A DNA stretch of 64,000 nt from Candidatus Rifleibacteriota bacterium (GCA_018818125.1 JAHISQ010000112.1:1-64000), one strand, 5' to 3'. Numbered from the stretch's first letter, positions 1 to 8,794 are shown. The notes: generated from the letters alone by a model not told the origin. Numbers and translations: made by a program.

Positions 1-1527
1 AGTCTGAGCGGCGTTGTCGAGAGCTGCTATTGCTATGCTCTGTGTGCGCGGAGCATAAGCAAATTCGTTATCCATAACGGTTAAAGAGTGAGCGCCGGTC
101 TGTGTAGCCATAAAACTGAACCCGCCGACGGCATTGCTGTAAGCAGCGCTGACTTTGCCATCTGGAGCTGTAAGCTGAACAAGTTTACCTGTAAGCTCTG
201 GCTGAGTGACAGGCAATACGGCGGTGAGCGTGCCGACGATGGTTTTATAGCCAGCGGCTGGCATAGCAATTGCAAAGTTTCCGATGTCAGTGGCCTGACT
301 GACATTGACAACTGCAGTTTTTGCCGTGGCAGTGCCCATGTTGGAGCTGACTTCAACCGTATAGGAGGGCGTTGCAACAGTATTTGCCGGAACTTTTTCA
401 ATTACAAAGTTGCCGGTTGAATTCGAAACGCTAAGCAGCGAGGTGCCGGTTATATGAACTACGGCGCCGGCAAGGGGTGAACCTGCAGCTGAAACTGTGC
501 CGATAATGCTGCCGGTATTCGCAATCTGTCTGGGGGTAATGCTTATAGAAGAAAGAGTCATTGTGGTATTGTCGAGAGCGGGGACATTTACTCCGATGGT
601 CGGGGGAGTAAATGCATAGTCTGTGTCAACTGCAACAACAGCATAATTTCCGGTTTTGGTGACAGTAAAGGTGTAGCTGCCGTTGGTGTTGGTGTAGTTG
701 CCGACCAGACTGCCGTCATCCACACGGGTCAATACAACGAAAATATTTGCCAGATCAGCTGAGGTTGCTCCGGCTCCTGCTACCAGAGTGCCGGTAATTC
801 TTTTGTAGTTGCTTATGGGTGCAGCAAGCTCGAAAGTGCCGACATTGGTCGTTGCGCCCGGGCTTACAGTGATACTGGTTTTGGCGGCAGCGGTTCCCTG
901 GTTTGCACTGACCTGAACTTCGTATGAAGCACCAGTCGTAAGAGTATTGGAAGGCACATTGTTGATCAAAAAGTTGCCGGACGCATCAGTTATCGCAACA
1001 TAAGAAGTACCGGAAATGTAAACTATGGCGCCAGCGATGTTCTGTGTGGTACCGCCAATGGTTACTGTCACTTTTCCGCTGATTTTGCCGGTTGGAGTGA
1101 GCTGTGGATTAAGCGTAGTCACAGCACCGAGCAATACGCCGGTCTGAGCGAATTGATGGTTTTCGTCTTTTACTGCTATCAGTGTATACTGACCCACAGG
1201 AATATTGACGAAATTATAGATTCCCTCGGCATTGGTTGTGGTCGAGTAAGCGCCATCGCTGACCAACTCCTGTGTCAGGAGCGAGCCTCTGAAGGATGGA
1301 AGCTGTGCTACGCCAATTGCATAGGCTTTTTCGCTTTTGTAGAGGTATACGGCAGCGTTTGCGAGCGGCGCCTCGTCATAGATAACCGTGCCGCTGAGGC
1401 TGGCTGTTGTGCCGGTCAGAACCGTCGGCCCAACCGGGTTGCTGCTTCCGCCACCGCCACCGCAGCCGATGATCACCAATGACAATACAAAAATACAGAA
1501 CACCAGAATGACCGATTTTTTTAACAT
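1..1527 (-). CDS. Repeat-containing lipoprotein with carboxypeptidase-regulatory/Ig-like domains (3' end outside window)
   Basis: This frame is open from ATG at 1527 to the window edge, giving 509 codons with no stop, so the C-terminus is missing. An SD (AGGAG near 1536-1540) precedes the ATG. The N-terminus is a lipoprotein signal with a lipobox ending VIIGC (Cys22) followed by a Gly/Ser stretch, so the protein is probably anchored on the periplasmic or outer face. Residues about 45-125 form one carboxypeptidase-regulatory-like unit. Residues about 147-335 and 339-509 are two diverged tandem copies of a longer unit: both contain an 'ITGTS/ISGTS' strand, 'GNF', a 'VEVSSN/VQVSAN' strand and a 'NVPALDN/IAALDN'-type end. 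Such domains usually support adhesion or structure. No enzymatic motif is visible. It forms a same-strand pair with the lipoprotein at 1551-2228. Confidence 0.8.
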   Translation of the reverse strand, partial: MLKKSVILVFCIFVLSLVIIGCGGGGGSSNPVGPTVLTGTTASLSGTVIYDEAPLANAAVYLYKSEKAYAIGVAQLPSFRGSLLTQELVSDGAYSTTTNAEGIYNFVNIPVGQYTLIAVKDENHQFAQTGVLLGAVTTLNPQLTPTGKISGKVTVTIGGTTQNIAGAIVYISGTSYVAITDASGNFLINNVPSNTLTTGASYEVQVSANQGTAAAKTSITVSPGATTNVGTFELAAPISNYKRITGTLVAGAGATSADLANIFVVLTRVDDGSLVGNYTNTNGSYTFTVTKTGNYAVVAVDTDYAFTPPTIGVNVPALDNTTMTLSSISITPRQIANTGSIIGTVSAAGSPLAGAVVHITGTSLLSVSNSTGNFVIEKVPANTVATPSYTVEVSSNMGTATAKTAVVNVSQATDIGNFAIAMPAAGYKTIVGTLTAVLPVTQPELTGKLVQLTAPDGKVSAAYSNAVGGFSFMATQTGAHSLTVMDNEFAYAPRTQSIAIAALDNAAQT

Positions 1528-1550
1528 TTTGTAGTCTCCTCTTGAAGTTA

Positions 1551-2228
1551 TCAGCTGATAGTTATGCCGGAAATGGTTTGCGGGGCAAAACCTTCTCGCT
1601 CAATAACCAGGTAATATGTGCCAGGGGAAAGATCAAGTATTGAATAAAAACCGGTCTCGTCGGTTGTGGTTGAACCGGCAATTATGCCGGTGCTCTGGTT
1701 ATAAAGCTCAACCAGAGCGCCGCTGATCGGCAGATTCGTTGATTCATCAGAAAGGACGCCTTTGATGCCTGTTCCAGTTACTATTACAACAGGAATCTCG
1801 ACCACTCTGATACCTTCAAGATACCAACGCCCGGATTCGCGTACCATCTCAAAAATCAGTTCTAGACTGCCAATATTCGCATCAGTAGACGTGTGCGAGG
1901 TATACACCTCTGCAATATCTATGCTGAGATAGACTATTTGGGTGACGTGCAGGCTCCAGAGCTCACCAGACATATCCTTAAAACTGATGTAGCGCTCTTC
2001 TGACGGGATGACGGTAGATTCCTGCCTGACCGCCGGTTGCTCGCCGTCAACGCTGACCACGCTTGGCTGCGAACTTTGCCAACTTTCCAGGATTTCATAA
2101 ACAGCAGATTCTGGCGATGAAGTGACAACGCCAGAGCCGGCTTGAGATCCGCCGCCAGAGCAGCCGCAAAGGGTGACGAGCGCAAAGAATACCAAAATTG
2201 CCCATACAGGCTGTTTCTTTACAACCAT
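1551..2228 (-). CDS. Lipoprotein with C-terminal carboxypeptidase-regulatory-like domain
   Basis: 225 aa. I chose the ATG at 2228 over an ATG at 2252 because GGGAGG lies just upstream of it and the signal peptide then starts normally (MVVKKQPVW). The lipobox ends LCGC and is followed by SGGGS. Residues about 40-140 look like a calcium-channel/NTF2-type accessory fold with a WxxS motif, but I cannot name the family. The last ~70 residues (GTGIKGVLSD... to GFAPQTISG) are a typical carboxypeptidase-regulatory-like beta-sandwich. It lies 23 bp upstream of the larger lipoprotein ending at 1, on the same strand, so the two are probably co-transcribed. The function is unknown. A role in envelope structure or surface display is only inferred. 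Confidence 0.75.
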   Translation of the reverse strand: MVVKKQPVWAILVFFALVTLCGCSGGGSQAGSGVVTSSPESAVYEILESWQSSQPSVVSVDGEQPAVRQESTVIPSEERYISFKDMSGELWSLHVTQIVYLSIDIAEVYTSHTSTDANIGSLELIFEMVRESGRWYLEGIRVVEIPVVIVTGTGIKGVLSDESTNLPISGALVELYNQSTGIIAGSTTTDETGFYSILDLSPGTYYLVIEREGFAPQTISGITIS

Positions 2229-2271
2229 TAAAACTGTTCCTCCCAGAGACATAAAAGAATAAAGCTGTAAT

Positions 2272-2688
2272 TTATTCGCCGATTATTTTTATCAGAACAC
2301 GTTTGCGGCGGTTTCCGTCGAATTCGCCGTAGAAGATCTGTTCCCATGGACCAAAGTCAAGCTTGCCGCCGGTAATCGCCACGACCACTTCACGGCCCAT
2401 GATGGTGCGCTTGATGTGTGCATCTGCATTGTCTTCGCTACCGTTATGCTGATATTGCGAGTAGGGCTTTTCTGGTGCCAGCTTTTCCAGCCAGACTTCA
2501 AAGTCGTTGTGCAGCCCACTTTCGTCGTCATTTATGAATACGCTGGCGGTGATATGCATGGCATTAACCAGCACCAGACCTTCTTGAACGCCGCTGGCAG
2601 TTAAAGCCTGCTCAACCTCATGGGTGATATTGATCAGCCCGCGTCTGCCTTTGACTTCAAACCAGAGTTCCTGACGGTAGCTTTTCAC
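2272..2688 (-). CDS. YjbQ/UPF0047 family protein
   Basis: 138 aa, the usual length for the UPF0047/YjbQ family. The hallmark '[21 protein letters not shown]' segment (residues about 44-64), the central 'AHIKRTIMG' and the C-terminal '[17 protein letters not shown]' signature are all present. The family forms a trimeric beta-barrel. Some members show weak thiamine-phosphate synthase activity, but the physiological role is unsettled, so no gene symbol is assigned. The gene precedes the lipoprotein gene at 2228 on the same strand with a 43-bp gap. A thiamine transporter-like gene (ThiT, 9006-9578) lies in the same window but not next to it. Confidence 0.85.
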   Translation of the reverse strand: MKSYRQELWFEVKGRRGLINITHEVEQALTASGVQEGLVLVNAMHITASVFINDDESGLHNDFEVWLEKLAPEKPYSQYQHNGSEDNADAHIKRTIMGREVVVAITGGKLDFGPWEQIFYGEFDGNRRKRVLIKIIGE

Positions 2689-2804
2689 TGATGCGAGTCT
2701 CCTTGAAACAAGTATTACTGTTCTGAAAGTAAACCATTTTAAACTCTTTTTATGTTTTGTTCAATTTCTTTTCGTTAGAGCATTGATGCTGACGCTTACA
2801 AAGA

Positions 2805-2834
2805 CTGGCAAAAAAATAGCTGCAGTGGTACAAT
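2805..2834 (+). promoter_or_regulatory. Possible promoter for the zinc-ribbon gene
   Basis: CTGGCA (2805-2810) and TACAAT (2829-2834) are separated by 18 bp, and the start codon is 36 bp downstream of the -10. The -35 matches sigma-70 only moderately. Confidence 0.35.
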
Positions 2835-2869
2835 GTGCTAATAAGACTACTCAAAGGAAACACAAATAC

Positions 2870-3151
2870 ATGCTTGATAGAATTGATCGACTGGTATTTT
2901 ATTTCACCGTAGAATGCGCAAACTGCAAGGACATAATGAAAGTCAGTCACGAAACTATTAAAATGAGGTCGGGTGAGCTTTTTTGCTCGCTCTGTGGCAA
3001 AGACGTTAAGGTTCCCAATTTTGAGAAACTGGCTCAGCTGTCCGGTGACCTCAACGATTACGTCAGCGACAGCTATAATGCAAAATACATCAAGCTGGTT
3101 CTTAATGAAAAATACGTGCCTGCCGACGACACACCGGCAGCTGGTCACTGA
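2870..3151 (+). CDS. Small zinc-ribbon-like protein of unknown function
   Basis: 93 aa from ATG 2870, which is preceded by AAAGGAAA. The frame stays open upstream to 2783, but the putative promoter lies in that stretch. Two CxxC pairs (Cys16/Cys19 in CANCKD and Cys39/Cys42 in CSLCGKD) are spaced as in a small rubredoxin/zinc-ribbon knuckle, so one metal ion is probably bound. The C-terminal half is helical, rich in Leu and Lys, and without known motifs. It is convergent with the DJ-1 gene and divergent from the YjbQ gene, so it is probably a single-gene unit. I do not recognise the family. Confidence 0.65.
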   Translation: MLDRIDRLVFYFTVECANCKDIMKVSHETIKMRSGELFCSLCGKDVKVPNFEKLAQLSGDLNDYVSDSYNAKYIKLVLNEKYVPADDTPAAGH

Positions 3152-3157
3152 GCAGGA

Positions 3158-3715
3158 TCAGAGGTTTGCCAGAACGCCCTTGTTAACTTGGACTACGGCT
3201 TCTTGACCGACGAGCTGTTCGACCAGGGCAAAAGCGAACTCAAAAGAGGTTCCGGCTGCGCGCGAGGTGGTGAGGTTGCCGTCGATAACAACCCGGTCTT
3301 CGCAATAATTAACGCCAATCATGTGCTCGACAGCGGCCGGATGTGAAGTGGCGCGTCGGCCAGATGCAATGCCTGCCTTTACCAATACTGCCGGCGCAGC
3401 GCAGATTGCTGCAATTTTTTTCCCGGCAGCATGCATTTTTTGCAGGAAACCGATAACTCTGGAACTTGCCCCGAGGTTTCTGGTGCCTTCGATCCCGCCT
3501 GGCAGAATTGCCATGTCGCATTTTTCGAATGAAATCTCGTCGATGCTAAGGTCGGGTGTCATGCTTATGCCGCGTGAACCCTTGACAGGAAGCTTGTCGC
3601 TTGCCAGAGTTACTGTGAGAGCTTCGACTCCAGCTCGTCTGAGAACGTCGACGGTTATAGTGAGCTCCATTTCTTCAAATCCGGGAGCCATAAAAACCAG
3701 AGCCTGTTTCATCAT
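3158..3715 (-). CDS. DJ-1/PfpI family protein (YajL-like)
   Basis: 185 aa from ATG 3715, which has GAGGAG upstream. A second ATG follows immediately at 3712. It matches the DJ-1/YajL branch: 'MAPGFEEMEL' near the N-terminus with the conserved Glu14/Glu15, the nucleophile elbow 'AAICAAPAVL' with Cys105, and 'TSHPAAVEHM' with His125. Family members act as redox-sensitive chaperones or glyoxalase/deglycase-type enzymes in the cytoplasm. The true substrate is debated. It lies 37 bp downstream of the glycosyltransferase gene on the same strand and is probably translated from the same mRNA. Confidence 0.88.
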   Translation of the reverse strand: MMKQALVFMAPGFEEMELTITVDVLRRAGVEALTVTLASDKLPVKGSRGISMTPDLSIDEISFEKCDMAILPGGIEGTRNLGASSRVIGFLQKMHAAGKKIAAICAAPAVLVKAGIASGRRATSHPAAVEHMIGVNYCEDRVVIDGNLTTSRAAGTSFEFAFALVEQLVGQEAVVQVNKGVLANL

Positions 3716-3752
3716 AATATCTTTCTCCTCTTCACAAATTTTTATGTTGCGG

Positions 3753-4985
3753 TCATGGTTGCAGCAGTTTCTGGCAGGTGCTGTAAACATCGTCTACGTG
3801 GATGGAGCGCATACAGACGTTGCTGTTGCATGAGGTGACACGGTGGTTGTATGAGCTGACGCATGGCGAGCAGGCCAGACCTGCCGAAATCGCTACCTTA
3901 TTTTTGCCGAGGGCACCGTATAGTTTGGGGGTTTCCGGGCCGAACAGTGTGATAACTGGCAAATCGGTCAGTGAAGCAAAGTGTGATGGCCCGCTGTCAT
4001 TGGTTATCATAAGGTCGCAGACTGAATAAAGAACCAGAAGCTGGCGTAATGACGTTTTTCCGACCATATTGATGACCCGGTTGCTGCCAAGGGCTGTGCT
4101 GACGCGCTCTGATTCTGGGCGTTCTCCGCTGGTGCCAGTGAGAACTATACTGATATTGGTTCTTTCGAGCAGACGTCGACCGAGTTCGATAAAGTTTTCC
4201 AGCGGCCAGCGTCGCAGTGGTACGAGCTCGCTCGAGTTGGCGTTGATTATTACCAGTCGGTTTTCGCGTGGGCAGTCGGGTGCTTCGCAATATAGAAGGT
4301 TTTTGAGCTGTTGCTGTTCTTCGGTGCTGGTGCTGAGTCTGGCAAGTTCCAGGTCTTCAAGCTGTTTAACTGGTGATTTGCTGAGCGGAATCTGTCCGGT
4401 CGGCTGAATGACTGCATCGATCATCGCCAGAAAAGTCTGGGCAGTGTGAATGTGGGCGTTGTATTGCACCGGATGGGTGAAAAAGTTGCCTTTGTAGAGA
4501 CCTTCCATGGTGAAGCGGTTGAAGCCACAACTGGAGCGGGCTCCGGTCAGTTCGGCGAGAATTGCCGAGGCGCGCGAGAAGAATTCGAGGTCGAAAACCA
4601 GGTCGAATTTGGCAAAATTGAGCGAGATCAATCGCTGCAGCGCCTCATAGGTGAAGGTCAGCAGATTTGAAGTTTTGATCGTGTGAATGTTTTCTTTTGG
4701 CACCAGGCCGAGCATTTCGACGGCTGCTGTATTTTCGGCGAAGACAAGAAAATGGAACTCACATTCGGGCCAGATCTCGCGGGCTCGCCGCAGCATTGCA
4801 TACATGAGAACCGTGCTGCCCATTTCCGCAGGCTTGACCATGAGAATTTTTTTTATTGGAGTGCCGGCAAGCGCTCCAAAGCGTCGGGGCCAGATTTTAT
4901 CGAGAATTTTGCGGCGCAGAGTCAGCATGGCGCAGATTGGTGGTCCGAGCGTCGCATCGATTTTTCGCATGGTATCTGGTTTCAT
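3753..4985 (-). CDS. Glycosyltransferase family 9 (heptosyltransferase-like)
   Basis: 410 aa from ATG 4985 (GGGAG upstream); the longer frame from 5060 has no SD. 'KILMVKPAEMGSTVLMYAMLRRAREIWP' near residues 50-75 is the GT9 N-terminal acceptor domain. 'NANSSELVPLRRWPLENFIELGRRL' and 'TNDSGPSHFASLTDLPVITLFGPETP' are the C-terminal nucleotide-sugar domain with the conserved D-S-GPSHFA motif. GT9 enzymes add ADP-heptose or related sugars to the LPS core on the cytoplasmic face. The C-terminus carries five closely spaced cysteines (CSPC...TSC..NVC), which also occur in several ADP-heptose:LPS transferases. The exact sugar is not predictable. A -10-like TATAAT on the minus strand (5025-5020) suggests that transcription starts here. 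Confidence 0.85.
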   Translation of the reverse strand: MKPDTMRKIDATLGPPICAMLTLRRKILDKIWPRRFGALAGTPIKKILMVKPAEMGSTVLMYAMLRRAREIWPECEFHFLVFAENTAAVEMLGLVPKENIHTIKTSNLLTFTYEALQRLISLNFAKFDLVFDLEFFSRASAILAELTGARSSCGFNRFTMEGLYKGNFFTHPVQYNAHIHTAQTFLAMIDAVIQPTGQIPLSKSPVKQLEDLELARLSTSTEEQQQLKNLLYCEAPDCPRENRLVIINANSSELVPLRRWPLENFIELGRRLLERTNISIVLTGTSGERPESERVSTALGSNRVINMVGKTSLRQLLVLYSVCDLMITNDSGPSHFASLTDLPVITLFGPETPKLYGALGKNKVAISAGLACSPCVSSYNHRVTSCNSNVCMRSIHVDDVYSTCQKLLQP

Positions 4986-5075
4986 GGCAGGTCTCCCGAC
5001 AGATTGATAATTTTTTTCGATTATAGCACAATTAATTTGTGGTATATTGCGTTTAATCAAACAGTGGGAGACGTT

Positions 5076-5648
5076 ATGGAACCAGCCGATTTTGCAGTTC
5101 GCATCGAAGAAGTGATGGCCGAAGAGTGCTCTAGTTATGAGTGTGTTCTGCTTGACGATGACGATATCGGCATTTTATGGACATTTGTTATCGAGGACAC
5201 TTTCAGTGGTTATCTTGGCATCGAGGATAACGAAGAGACGATGAAAGTGCGCACAGTGTCGGTTGGATTGCACCTCAAGGACATAACAGACATCACGAGG
5301 GAAGAACTGCTTGAATTATTTGCGAGTAATGGCGAGTTGGTCAGTGCCAATTTCAGCGTTGTCAAGGTTCCGGTGTCTGTACAGGAAGAAGATGAGCCGG
5401 TAATTATCGATGAGGGCGACGACCTGGTGCTCGATGAAGACGACGAGAATCAGTCTGAGATGCGTGATATGCTGATAATTCAGACCCGACTTCCGTTCGA
5501 GGCATTTTCGCCTGATGATTTTGGCGGATTTATTCAGAATCTGCTGTTTCAGGCTGAGTTGTTTCTGACTAACGATGAAGAAGACGAGAATGGTGAGATG
5601 GGCGACCTTGATGATGACAAAGAACTTGACGACGATTTTGATGATTGA
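5076..5648 (+). CDS. Very acidic protein of unknown function (YbjN/secretion-chaperone-like)
   Basis: 190 aa from ATG 5076 with GGGAG upstream. Earlier in-frame codons overlap the antisense glycosyltransferase. The protein is strongly acidic, with Asp/Glu runs around residues 108-128 and at the C-terminus (DDDKELDDDFDD). The N-terminal two thirds alternates helices and strands in a way that recalls the YbjN/type-III-secretion-chaperone fold, but I cannot confirm homology. It is followed after 13 bp by the membrane-anchored protein at 5662, so the two probably form an operon. It may be a cytoplasmic adaptor, an inference from charge and context only. Confidence 0.65.
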   Translation: MEPADFAVRIEEVMAEECSSYECVLLDDDDIGILWTFVIEDTFSGYLGIEDNEETMKVRTVSVGLHLKDITDITREELLELFASNGELVSANFSVVKVPVSVQEEDEPVIIDEGDDLVLDEDDENQSEMRDMLIIQTRLPFEAFSPDDFGGFIQNLLFQAELFLTNDEEDENGEMGDLDDDKELDDDFDD

Positions 5649-5661
5649 GGGGTGAACACTG

Positions 5662-6468
5662 ATGTCAACACAAGCCAGTCTCAGTCTGCCAGAGGCGATA
5701 CGAAACGATGTAAGTATTTATCTTGCTCCGGGCGAGAAAGTGTTGAAGGCGATAAAGTCCAGTGCCGAGCGTACTGCCAGCAAAGGCCAGGTCTGGCTGG
5801 TTCTGAGTTCAGGCTCAGTGTTTTTTCATACTTGCGAAACCGGCAAGGAACCCGTGATTGCACTTTTGTCGCGTCGTGAGATTCGCGAGATCGAGTATTT
5901 TCAGCGGTCGAGTGAGGTTGTGCTGACTTTTGTTCCGACACGAAATCCGCAGAATGTAACCAGACTTAGCTTTTCAAATACCCAGCGCCCTGAGCTTGAA
6001 GATTTTTGCGATGATCTTGCCGATCTGATCAACTTTAAAAAAGAAACTTCAACAGGGGTGAAGACATTTTCGGCAACAACAACGCTCGAAATGTCGCGCC
6101 CGACCGCTGAGGTGATTGAGCCGCCGCCATCTGCACTGCGTAGCACTGCATCGGCGATGAAGCATTCACCCAATCCGACAGCAGAAAACCGGCCGAAAGT
6201 TGAGCCGGTTGCTCCCTCTCCAGCGGAGACGGGTGTTAAGCCAGAGGTGAAGATTGTAAAGTCCGCGAAAAGTATCGAAGCTCAGCCAAAGACTGTGTCA
6301 CTGCCATCTTCGCCAGTTGAAATGCCGACTTTGCTTAATGCAGATAAAAGCAGTGTCAGGATTGTTGAGGGTATGCAGTTAAGCTACATCATTGCCGCGA
6401 CCTTTATTTCGGTGCTTGTGGCTTTCTTGTGGTACAAGTTTTTCAGCGCGCTGTCGCGTATGAAGTGA
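5662..6468 (+). CDS. C-terminally anchored membrane protein with PH-like N-domain
   Basis: 268 aa, ATG at 5662 behind GAGGGGTG. Residues about 8-125 (LPEAIRNDVSIYLAPGEKVLK..., WLVLSSGSVFFHT, ALLSRREIREIEYF) resemble bacterial PH-like domains that begin with a 'L.pgE.v' strand. Residues about 130-235 form a Pro/Ser/Thr-rich linker. A single hydrophobic helix (about 245-262, LSYIIAATFISVLVAFLWYKFF) ends the protein, so it should be tail-anchored with the PH-like domain in the cytoplasm. It is the second gene of a pair with the acidic protein. It ends just before repeat copy R1, which separates it from the convergent lipoprotein gene at 6704. The function is unknown. Confidence 0.65.
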   Translation: MSTQASLSLPEAIRNDVSIYLAPGEKVLKAIKSSAERTASKGQVWLVLSSGSVFFHTCETGKEPVIALLSRREIREIEYFQRSSEVVLTFVPTRNPQNVTRLSFSNTQRPELEDFCDDLADLINFKKETSTGVKTFSATTTLEMSRPTAEVIEPPPSALRSTASAMKHSPNPTAENRPKVEPVAPSPAETGVKPEVKIVKSAKSIEAQPKTVSLPSSPVEMPTLLNADKSSVRIVEGMQLSYIIAATFISVLVAFLWYKFFSALSRMK

Positions 6469-6476
6469 CATTATAC

Positions 6477-6690
6477 CAATCCCATAAGAAAAGAATACAC
6501 TCGCACTAAGCCGCAAAGCCTCGAAGGATGTAATCTCGACAGGTTGCGTTCCCCCGTCCTGCGGCGCAACTGCATAAGGCCATTCATGGCCAAAAAACCT
6601 CAGGGATATTGTCATCTCGACCGAAGGGAGAGATCTCGTATTCTCCGCGTCTTCGTGGGCTCTGTGCGAAATCTCGCTTGGCTTTTGCCT
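6477..6690. repeat. Interspersed repeat copy R1
   Basis: It shares with R4 (40589-40908) the left end CAATCCCATRAGA, 'ATACTCGCAC', 'GGTTGCGTTCC' and the core GCGCAACTGCATAAGGCC (R1 core 6557-6591). It also shares a 28-bp module TGTCATCTCGACCG..AGATCTC (6610-6637) and the right end 'GGCTTTTG'. It lies between two convergent genes. Short ORFs within it reflect the repeat and are not genes. Confidence 0.75.
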
Positions 6691-6703
6691 TTAAATGCAA
6701 TGG

Positions 6704-8494
6704 TTACAGCCCGCCGGTCTTGAACTGGCCCCAGAGATTTTCGAACCCGAATACTTTTTTGCCTGATTCAGAAACGAGGTTGCATTCTTTCAGGCGTATC
6801 AGATATGCCCCGCCGGCACGCAGCATGCGATAGGGCACAAGCTCAAGCAGAGTGTTGCTTTCTTTCCATTTTACCGCGAAGTTGCTGCGCAGCGAGGTGC
6901 CGTCGAGCACCATTTTTGCGCCAGAATCGAGATTGGTGATCTCAATTTTGAGGTTGTCATACAGAGAGTTTGGTTTCATGCTGCGGTCAAAGCGGATAGC
7001 AAAGGGGCCGCTGCGCCCGATATCGGTATCGCCATTTTTGGGACTGGTTGAAACGATTGTCGGCGATGGGTCGGCATCGGTTATGAATTCGCCGTAGAGG
7101 CCTTCGTAAGTTTTGAGCATGCGGCCATCGGTGGCTCGCGCATTCCAGCGTGAGATCAGCATGCTGTATCTGGTGCTGGCGCTGAGCGCCTGCTTTGGGA
7201 AAAGCTGCAGGACTGTGCCTGACTTCCAGACTGGCCTGAAGTGTTGTTCAATCTGAGTGCCGCTTAGCGCAATCAGGGTGCCGCGCGATTTATCCTGAAT
7301 CATCAGACTGATGTCATTGAAGATAGAGCTTTTTTCCATGGGCTGACCGAAGCCGATTTCGAATGGTCCCGAAACCGGGAAAGCTGTCTGATTGTTATAT
7401 GGTCTGGTCCATGAAATTATAGCGTCAAGTTCAGATATCGAGCCAACTTTTGCGAGCTGCGCATTTACCAGAGTGAGGCCATCGACAGAGATCGGAACGA
7501 AATAGTCCTCAATGGTTTGATAGCCTCCACGCGCAAGTCTTATGCTGGTTTCGCCATTGCCGACGATGTTGGTGCTCAAACTGGCTCGTCCATTGCCAGC
7601 ATCCGATAATGCCTGGTTGGCCCCGGCGTCGATAGTGACCTCTGCGACCGGTTTGAAAACGCCTGCGCTGTTTTCTACGGCAGTTACTTCGATCATGCCG
7701 CGTCTGAACATGAATGAGTCGCCGCGCGCAACAGCCACGCTAACTCCGTCATAACCGGGGTAAAAAGTGAGTTCGTCAATTATACGCAGTCCGTCACCGA
7801 CAAGCAGAGAAACATTGTAGCTGACTTCCCATCCCAAATGTTTGACAACTACGAGAGTAGAAGTAGCAAGAGCCTGAGCCTGATCTATGTTGAATTCAAC
7901 CATGCCGTTGCTGTCACTGACGCCAACTTCGCCAATGGCTGTTAGCTCGATTCTGGCTCCGCCAATAGGAACAACCGGGCTGGTCGAATCAGCACTGATA
8001 CGACCGGTAAGCACAGAAGTGCGGTCGGCGCAGATAGTAAGGCGATAGGTGCTGTTCCCGACCACGTCAACGGTGTAATCGGCTCGGGCTGTGCCGCCGC
8101 GCACGTCGGTTGCGACACATGTGATTATATTCGATGAGGATTGCGTAGGTGCTTTCCAGACGGCTTTACTGCCATCGGTAGAGATAATGTTGCCGGCGTC
8201 GGCTTCCCATTCAACGGTTACCTGCCCGCCGGCAGGGTCGATGGCTTCTGCGCGCAGCATGAGTTCAGCTTCTGGTCCAACTACATTGCTGGCCGCATAG
8301 ATATTGACGACCGGTTTCAGGTCGGTTGTGGTCGTTTTGGTGGTGTCACCGATATTCAGCTCGGCTTCGGGGTCAGCTGCTGCCGGGTTGAGAGAGTTAA
8401 TCGAATTGGCACTTGTGCAGCCGGCGATAAGGGTCACCGTCAGCAAGCAAATTGTTACATAGAGCAGTTGTTTAACGATATTCTGTGTTTTCAT
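6704..8494 (-). CDS. Lipoprotein with Ig-like and SbsA-type Ig (Big_5-like) domains
   Basis: 596 aa from ATG 8494, preceded by CGGAGG. The signal peptide ends with lipobox LIAGC. Residues about 55-145 form a PKD/Ig-like unit (AEAIDPAGGQVTVEWEADAG). Residues about 150-385 contain carboxypeptidase-regulatory-like segments. The last third has two SbsA-type Ig-like repeats, each starting with a 'P..G...I..S(P)' strand and carrying 'GPFEIGFGQPMEKSS' or 'GPFAIRFDRSMKPNS', typical of the Big_5 family. It is probably a surface or periplasmic structural lipoprotein. The gene is single, with its 3' end at repeat R1. No catalytic motif is seen. Confidence 0.75.
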   Translation of the reverse strand: MKTQNIVKQLLYVTICLLTVTLIAGCTSANSINSLNPAAADPEAELNIGDTTKTTTTDLKPVVNIYAASNVVGPEAELMLRAEAIDPAGGQVTVEWEADAGNIISTDGSKAVWKAPTQSSSNIITCVATDVRGGTARADYTVDVVGNSTYRLTICADRTSVLTGRISADSTSPVVPIGGARIELTAIGEVGVSDSNGMVEFNIDQAQALATSTLVVVKHLGWEVSYNVSLLVGDGLRIIDELTFYPGYDGVSVAVARGDSFMFRRGMIEVTAVENSAGVFKPVAEVTIDAGANQALSDAGNGRASLSTNIVGNGETSIRLARGGYQTIEDYFVPISVDGLTLVNAQLAKVGSISELDAIISWTRPYNNQTAFPVSGPFEIGFGQPMEKSSIFNDISLMIQDKSRGTLIALSGTQIEQHFRPVWKSGTVLQLFPKQALSASTRYSMLISRWNARATDGRMLKTYEGLYGEFITDADPSPTIVSTSPKNGDTDIGRSGPFAIRFDRSMKPNSLYDNLKIEITNLDSGAKMVLDGTSLRSNFAVKWKESNTLLELVPYRMLRAGGAYLIRLKECNLVSESGKKVFGFENLWGQFKTGGL

Positions 8495-8658
8495 GAAACA
8501 CCTCCGACTGCGAGTCTTATCGGCGTTGATCATAGTTTCTTTAACACTGTTTTCTGATCTTCTGGTTGTCGCGCAGGAATTATATTTGCTTGAAGTTCGG
8601 CTTGTGAACGGGGAAGTTTATCGGTCTATTTATTCATTAAGTGTGTCTTGCAGTAAAA

Positions 8659-8688
8659 TTGTCAGATTGTGTACACTTGTGTTAATAT
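8659..8688 (+). promoter_or_regulatory. Upstream promoter of rpmB
   Basis: TTGTCA (8659-8664), an 18-bp spacer, then TAATAT (8683-8688) followed by AGTC. It is the first of two tandem sigma-70-like promoters before rpmB. The rest of the 300-bp gap back to 8494 holds no gene I can support. Confidence 0.5.
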
Positions 8689-8728
8689 AGTCAGGTTGGA
8701 AAAAGTGAAATCAGCAGAATATTTACAC

Positions 8729-8757
8729 TTGCTTAGTCAGCGAATTTCTGCTAATAT
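8729..8757 (+). promoter_or_regulatory. Proximal promoter of rpmB
   Basis: TTGCTT (8729-8734), a 17-bp spacer, then TAATAT (8752-8757), again followed by AGTC as in the upstream promoter. The predicted transcript start is about 30 bp before the rpmB start codon, leaving room for the TTGGAGG SD. Confidence 0.65.
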
Positions 8758-8794
8758 AGTCTTTCATTTCGGCTTTGATCTTGGAGGTTTGAAT

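Noticed and set aside
88..420. Plus-strand ORF over the first lipoprotein
   Set aside because: The minus-strand frame codes a clear lipoprotein with repeated domains; this ORF is its antisense shadow with an unlikely Cys/Gly composition.
6609..6833. ORF starting MSSRPKGEIS
   Set aside because: The same start occurs at 40824 (MSSRPQGEIS) because both lie in copies of the interspersed repeat. It is not a gene family.
8493..8690. 65-codon plus-strand ORF antisense to the start of the lipoprotein gene
   Set aside because: No SD, the first codons lie over the minus-strand gene's SD and start, and the region holds an rpmB promoter.
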